This document shows positions 32,690 through 36,845 of a stretch of DNA of 36,845 bases, piece after piece. Each line of letters opens with the position of its first letter. The stretch's first letter is position 1. The notes under the pieces are model-generated. The model was not told the origin of the DNA. It did no database searches and saw only the letters and a list, made by a program, of their open reading frames with translations. Location: positions 1 to 36,845 of the forward strand of contig NZ_JANXUG010000050.1 in assembly GCF_025352015.1 (NCBI RefSeq), read 5' to 3'. The stretch is from Flavobacterium sp. (lineage in GTDB: Bacteria > Bacteroidota > Bacteroidia > Flavobacteriales > Flavobacteriaceae). A program made the position numbers and the translations under genes.

Positions 32690-33271
32690 ATGAAAAATAT
32701 ACTTAAAATTCTACTTATTGTTATAGTGTTTACAGCATTGACAAGTTGCAAACAACCACAGGCTCGAATGCCAATTTCGCGTTCTTCGGGAACATTTATG
32801 AAAGAATCAGTCATAAGAAATAAGAAATTAATAGCTGGTGAAGAAGGGAAAATTGATTCTATTATAAAAAGCAATCCAAAAATACAATACCTGGCCTCTA
32901 AAAAAGGATATTGGTATTGTTATGTAATTAAAAACGAACGCGATACACTTCGTCCTAAAAAAGGTGATGTTGCTCAATTTGACTACGATATTATGGATTT
33001 TAAAGGAAATGTTATTTACTCGGAAGTCGAATTGCGTCCACAAACGTATCACGTTGATAAACAAAATATAATGATGGGTTTGCGAGATGGCATAAAATTA
33101 ATGCACAAAAATGAGAAAGTAACTTTTCTATTTCCTTCTCACATGGCTTATGGTTACCATGGTGATAACAAACAAATTACAACTAATGAGCCCTTAATTT
33201 GTACCGTTACGCTAAACGATTTTAAACCACAAGAAGTAACAAAAACAGAAAATTTAAAGCCTGAAAAATGA
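32690..33271 (+). CDS. gldI: Gliding motility lipoprotein GldI (FKBP-like)
   Basis: A 193-residue lipoprotein (lipobox ALTSC, Cys 20). Its N-terminal part contains the GldI-like MPISRSSGTFMKESVIRNKKL. The rest is a FKBP-type peptidyl-prolyl isomerase fold: KKGDVAQFDYDIMDFKGNVIYSE, GLRDGIKLMHKNEKVTFLFPSHMAYGYHG and PLICTVTLNDF. In Flavobacterium johnsoniae GldI is required for gliding and is thought to help fold other motility or type IX secretion proteins in the periplasm. It sits in an operon after the DHH gene and overlaps the next foldase gene by four bases. Confidence 0.9.
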   Translation: MKNILKILLIVIVFTALTSCKQPQARMPISRSSGTFMKESVIRNKKLIAGEEGKIDSIIKSNPKIQYLASKKGYWYCYVIKNERDTLRPKKGDVAQFDYDIMDFKGNVIYSEVELRPQTYHVDKQNIMMGLRDGIKLMHKNEKVTFLFPSHMAYGYHGDNKQITTNEPLICTVTLNDFKPQEVTKTENLKPEK

Positions 33272-34410
33272 AAATAAAAAATTATCTTTTGTTAGCTGTA
33301 ATTTTAGTTTGTCTAACCTCATGCAAAGACAAATACAAAGATTTAAAAGATGGTTTGTATGCTGAAATAGAAACCTCTAAAGGTTCTGTTTTAGTAAAAC
33401 TTGACTACGAAAAAGTACCAGTCACCGTTGCCAATTTTGTTACGCTCGTTGAAGGTAAAAATCAATTTGTTTCTGAAGAATTTAAAGGAAAACCTTTTTA
33501 TAATAATTTGAAATTTCACCGCGTGATTTCTAAATTAAATGGTGATTCCGACGATTTTATGGTTCAAACTGGTGATCCATTAGGAAATGGTTCTGGTGAT
33601 GCTGGCTATAAGTTCAATGATGAAATCACAGATTTACGACATGACAAACCAGGAATTCTATCCATGGCAAATTCGGGTCCAAACACAAACAGCAGCCAAT
33701 TTTTTATAACACTTGTCCCAACACCTTGGTTGGATGGAAAACACACTATTTATGGTAATGTTGTCGGAGATGGCATGACTGTAGTAAATTCGATTGTGAA
33801 AGATGATATAATAAAAACCATCAAGATTATCAGAAAAGGTGAAGCAGTAAAGAAGTTTGATGCGGTAAAAGTTTTTAATGATTATTTCAAATCAGAAACT
33901 GAAAATAAGAAAAAGCAAGCCCTCGTTGATATTGAAAATAAAAGAGTTTATAATGAAAAGTATAAAAAAGTAAAGGAAGAAAAAGTTGCCTATTTTGAAG
34001 GTTTGAAAAAATCTGCAACAAAAACTTCTTCAGGATTTATGTTTAAAATTATTCAAAAGTCATCACAAGAGATGCCCAAAAATGGAGAAACTGTTTATAT
34101 AGAATATTCAGGATTTTTAGAAGACGGAACACTTTTTGATACGAGCGACCCAATAGTTGCGAAAGAATTTGGTAAGTTTGACGAGCAAAGAGCCATGCAA
34201 AACGGTTATTCGGCTTTGCCCTATGTAATGGGTTCAAACCGAATGATTCCGGGTTTTGTTGAAGGATTAAGCAAATTAAAAATGGATGAAAAAGCGGTAT
34301 TTTATATTCCGTATCCTCTAGGTTATGGCGAGCAAGGTGCCGGAAATGTAATTCCGCCAAACGCCAATCTAATTTTTGAAGTAACCGTAAAAAAAATAAT
34401 AAACAAGTAA
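33268..34410 (+). CDS. Cyclophilin-FKBP fusion peptidyl-prolyl isomerase, lipoprotein form
   Basis: A 380-residue lipoprotein (lipobox CLTSC, Cys 19). Residues about 28-190 are a cyclophilin with the catalytic set Arg85 (FHR), Gln100 (FMVQTGD), SQFFI with Phe146, Trp154 and His159 (PWLDGKHTIYG). A charged helical linker (about 195-250) leads to a FKBP domain (about 255-380: VYIEYSGFLEDGTLFD, MIPGFVEGL, IPYPLGYGEQGAGNVIPPN). The FKBP part has an insertion (KEFGKFDEQRAMQNGY). Two different prolyl isomerases in one envelope protein suggest a general folding factor. Its first four bases overlap gldI. Confidence 0.93.
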   Translation: MKIKNYLLLAVILVCLTSCKDKYKDLKDGLYAEIETSKGSVLVKLDYEKVPVTVANFVTLVEGKNQFVSEEFKGKPFYNNLKFHRVISKLNGDSDDFMVQTGDPLGNGSGDAGYKFNDEITDLRHDKPGILSMANSGPNTNSSQFFITLVPTPWLDGKHTIYGNVVGDGMTVVNSIVKDDIIKTIKIIRKGEAVKKFDAVKVFNDYFKSETENKKKQALVDIENKRVYNEKYKKVKEEKVAYFEGLKKSATKTSSGFMFKIIQKSSQEMPKNGETVYIEYSGFLEDGTLFDTSDPIVAKEFGKFDEQRAMQNGYSALPYVMGSNRMIPGFVEGLSKLKMDEKAVFYIPYPLGYGEQGAGNVIPPNANLIFEVTVKKIINK

Positions 34411-34435
34411 ATAACAAGTAATAAATTAATAAATT

Positions 34436-35674
34436 ATGAAAATTAAATTCAACATTCTTCTTTTAATTTGTCTGGGGATGATAAGTGCTACTGCACAAAC
34501 TTCCAAAAAACCAGCGGCAAAATCAAAAAAACCTGCAGCTACTATTGCAACAGCAAAAAAAACAGCAGCACCTTCAGCCAATGATGGAATATTTGCTGAA
34601 ATTGAAACAGCAAAAGGGAAAATAGTTATTCAGTTAGAATATCAAAAAACACCTATTACTGTAGCTAATTTTATTTCGCTTGCCGAAGGAACCAATGCGT
34701 CAGTAACGGATGAAAAGCTAAAAGGAAAACCTTTTTATAACGGTTTGAAATTTCACAGAGTTATTGCTGATTTTATGATTCAAGGTGGTGATCCGCAAGG
34801 AAATGGATCCGGTGGTCCAGGTTATGCTTTTAAAGATGAATTTACCGATGCAAAATTTGATAAAGCTGGAATTTTAGCTATGGCAAATTCTGGTCCAAAA
34901 ACAAATGGTTCTCAATTTTTTATTACACATAAAAATACAGATTGGTTAACTGGAAAACATACTATTTTTGGTTATGTAATTACCGGTCAGGATGTGGTAA
35001 ATAAAATTGCTCAAGATGATGTAATAAATAAAATCACTATTGTTAGAAAAGGTGCTGAAGCAAAGAAATTTGATGCTACTAAAATTTTTGCGGATTATAT
35101 GGCAAACAAATCGGGTGACGATGCAAAAGATGCTGCTATAACTGCTGAAAATCAGAAAAAACAAGCTGAATTAGAGGCTCAAAAAAAAGCTGAATATCTC
35201 AAAACTTATGCTCCAGTTGTCGCTGCTAAAGCAAAATATTTATTAGATATAAAAAGTAAAGCAACAGAAACCACAACTGGTTTAAAGTATAAAATAACAC
35301 AAGCTGGGACAGATAGAAAACCCGCCGATGGTACCAATGTTTATATTAATTATGCAGGTTATTTAGAGGATGGTTCCTTATTTGATAGTAGTATCGAAAG
35401 TGTAAATAAAGAATTTGGAAAGTTCGATGAAAACAGAGCCAAACAAAACGGCTACCAACCCTTTCCTTTTCCTTATGGAAAAAAAGATGGTTTAATTCCA
35501 GGATTTCTCGAAGGGTTGAGTTTACTTCATTTTGGTGACAAAGCTTTAATTTTCATCCCAGCTAAACTAGGTTATGGAGAAAAAGGTGCTGGAAATGTGA
35601 TTCCACCAAACTCGAACATCATTTTTGAAATTGAAATGTTGGAAACAGCACCAACACCGCCAACTAAACAATAA
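34436..35674 (+). CDS. Cyclophilin-FKBP fusion peptidyl-prolyl isomerase, soluble periplasmic form
   Basis: A 412-residue paralogue of the gene before it. It carries a type I signal peptide (ending ISATAQ) and an Ala/Lys-rich spacer in place of the lipobox. The cyclophilin domain (about residues 50-220) keeps FHRVIADFMIQGGDPQG, SQFFI and DWLTGKHTIFG. The linker is rich in Ala, Lys and Glu (coiled-coil-like). The FKBP domain (about 280-405) shares the inserted KEFGKFDENRAKQNGY and ends in LGYGEKGAGNVIPPN. It would act free in the periplasm, complementing the membrane-bound copy. The tandem arrangement points to gene duplication. A strong terminator follows. Confidence 0.93.
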   Translation: MKIKFNILLLICLGMISATAQTSKKPAAKSKKPAATIATAKKTAAPSANDGIFAEIETAKGKIVIQLEYQKTPITVANFISLAEGTNASVTDEKLKGKPFYNGLKFHRVIADFMIQGGDPQGNGSGGPGYAFKDEFTDAKFDKAGILAMANSGPKTNGSQFFITHKNTDWLTGKHTIFGYVITGQDVVNKIAQDDVINKITIVRKGAEAKKFDATKIFADYMANKSGDDAKDAAITAENQKKQAELEAQKKAEYLKTYAPVVAAKAKYLLDIKSKATETTTGLKYKITQAGTDRKPADGTNVYINYAGYLEDGSLFDSSIESVNKEFGKFDENRAKQNGYQPFPFPYGKKDGLIPGFLEGLSLLHFGDKALIFIPAKLGYGEKGAGNVIPPNSNIIFEIEMLETAPTPPTKQ

Positions 35675-35685
35675 TATAAATAAGC

Positions 35686-35722
35686 AAGTCCCTATTCGAA
35701 TATTTTAAATAGGGACTTTTTT
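35686..35722 (+). terminator. Strong rho-independent terminator of the gldI-foldase operon
   Basis: AAGTCCCTATT (35686-35696) pairs perfectly with AATAGGGACTT (35708-35718) around an 11-base loop, and a run of six T follows. It also lies at the end of the convergent permease gene. Confidence 0.93.
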
Positions 35723-35733
35723 ATTTTATTATA

Positions 35734-36845
35734 TTACTTTTTTTTCATAAAAAGATAATAAACTGGTATTCCTATTGCAACAATAACCAGTCCCATTCCA
35801 GTGTTTCTGGTATCATAAACTAATAAATCAACACAAATTAAACTGGTTACGATTATATATAAAAGTGGTACAATTGGGTAACCAAAAGCTTTATAAGGTC
35901 TATCAGCATTAGGCTCTTTTTTACGAAGAATAAACAATCCTCCTATCGTTAAAATATAAAATAACAAAGAAGCAAAGGTCGCATACGTCAATAAATCTCC
36001 ATAACGCCCTGTAAGACAGAGGAAACAAGCCCAAAGACATTGTACCCATAATGCTTTAGCTGGAACATCATAATTGTTTAATTCTCCCGCTTGTTTAAAG
36101 AACAAACCATCTTTTGCCATGGCATAAAACAATCTTCCACCCGACAAAATCAATCCAATATTGCATCCAAATGTTGAAACCATAATTAAACCCGCCATCA
36201 CTAAAACCCCTATATTTCCCATAATAACACTGGCTGCTGCTGCTCCTACTCTATCTTGACTGGCAAACATAATTCCGTGTTGTAGTACAGAGCCATCTTC
36301 ACCTGGAGTTCCTACAAGCGGTAATAATGCCAAATACGCAATGTTAGCCAAAATATAAATAATCGTTACTAGTAAAGTTCCTAAAAACAAACTGCGCGGA
36401 ATATTACTTTTAGGATCTTTTATTTCACCTGCAATAAAAGTCACGTTGTTCCAAGCATCGCTCGAAAATAAAGAATTGATTATTGTTGCTCCCATGGCGC
36501 CAAGTAATGCAATTCCTGATAGTTTAGTGATTGTCAAAGTACCATTTTCCTCTAAAAATGTTTTCTTGGCTTCCCACATATTGGTAAAATTATCTGCAAA
36601 AGTATTGGTATGAAAGCCAATATAAATTCCAATAGTTATCAAAGCAAACAACGCAATTAACTTGGCAGAAGTAAAAACCACCTGAATTATTTTTCCACTC
36701 CTGATGCCTTTGGTATTGATGAAGGTTAGTAAACCAATAATAAACATGGCTAAAACTTGCTTGTTAGTGAAGGAAAAACTCTCACCAAGTGTTAGGATTT
36801 TATTTTCTAAAAAAGGAAAGAAAACCGCCGTATAATTAGCAAAAG
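35734..36845 (-). CDS. APC superfamily amino acid permease (5' end outside window)
   Basis: The minus-strand frame is open to the window edge, so the apparent ATG at 36747 is internal. The residues before it (NYTAVFFPFLENKILTLGE) belong to the same protein. The visible 370 residues contain about nine membrane helices. They show the APC layout: INTKGIRSGKIIQVVFTSAKL, then LLGAMGATIINSLFSSDAWNNVTFIAGEIKDPKSNIPRSLFLGT, the family signature loop after TM6, and a C-terminal KKEPNADRPYKAFGYPIVPLLYI. It resembles LAT-type exchangers and flavobacterial amino acid permeases. The substrate is unknown. Confidence 0.9.
   Translation of the reverse strand, partial: FANYTAVFFPFLENKILTLGESFSFTNKQVLAMFIIGLLTFINTKGIRSGKIIQVVFTSAKLIALFALITIGIYIGFHTNTFADNFTNMWEAKKTFLEENGTLTITKLSGIALLGAMGATIINSLFSSDAWNNVTFIAGEIKDPKSNIPRSLFLGTLLVTIIYILANIAYLALLPLVGTPGEDGSVLQHGIMFASQDRVGAAAASVIMGNIGVLVMAGLIMVSTFGCNIGLILSGGRLFYAMAKDGLFFKQAGELNNYDVPAKALWVQCLWACFLCLTGRYGDLLTYATFASLLFYILTIGGLFILRKKEPNADRPYKAFGYPIVPLLYIIVTSLICVDLLVYDTRNTGMGLVIVAIGIPVYYLFMKKK

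Noticed and set aside
36748..36845. ATG at 36747 as the start of the permease
   Set aside because: The frame continues upstream with permease-like residues to the window edge, so this ATG is internal.

Overview
The window looks like chromosomal DNA of a Flavobacterium-like member of the Flavobacteriaceae (Bacteroidota). It is AT-rich and its promoters have TAnnTTTG-type -7 elements. It encodes the gliding lipoprotein GldI, bacillithiol synthesis (BshA), cyclophilin-FKBP fusion foldases and many short lipoproteins. I saw no rRNA, tRNA, CRISPR array, transposase or integrase.

Layout. 1-724: the 3' end of an unknown gene, then a decayed TMEM175-type K+ channel gene. 912-1403: small outer-membrane barrel protein, separated by a shared hairpin terminator from a minus-strand run (1453-6578) of PrcB-like lipoprotein, BshA, a glycosidase/serine-hydrolase fusion lipoprotein and a conserved small protein. 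6679-11588 (minus): HdrB-like Fe-S protein, HAD-like protein, membrane Fe-S protein, MCE/MlaD protein and AmiC-type amidase. LptD (plus) diverges from the amidase and is followed by RidA. This stretch is devoted to envelope building and peptidoglycan or lipid transport.

14951-21620 (minus) is a compact five-gene operon: periplasmic beta-propeller, DUF1003 membrane protein, TolC-type outer-membrane factor, a short adaptor lipoprotein and an RND pump. It is followed upstream by a PepSY-like secreted protein with a perfect 14-bp palindrome in its leader, and by a metallophosphoesterase.

22900-24430 is the most unusual part. A single minus-strand gene (secreted MORN/TPR protein) is bracketed by a 15-bp inverted repeat with one mismatch. 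Outside the repeat lie two different structured non-coding arms. The whole looks like a one-gene mobile cassette set between ordinary chromosomal genes, with no recombinase present.

24458-28424 (plus): truA, an ABC exporter and lpdA. 28524-30321 (minus): an isoaspartyl peptidase and cyanophycinase pair, a cyanophycin-degrading route without a synthetase in view. 30450-35674 (plus): rluF, crcB, a DHH phosphoesterase, gldI and two paralogous cyclophilin-FKBP fusion isomerases, ending at a strong terminator. The window closes inside a minus-strand APC-family permease whose 5' end is beyond the edge.

Function calls rest on motif recognition by eye; no database search was possible. Four genes appear to start with TTG and one with GTG, so an ATG-only annotation would mis-start or lose them.
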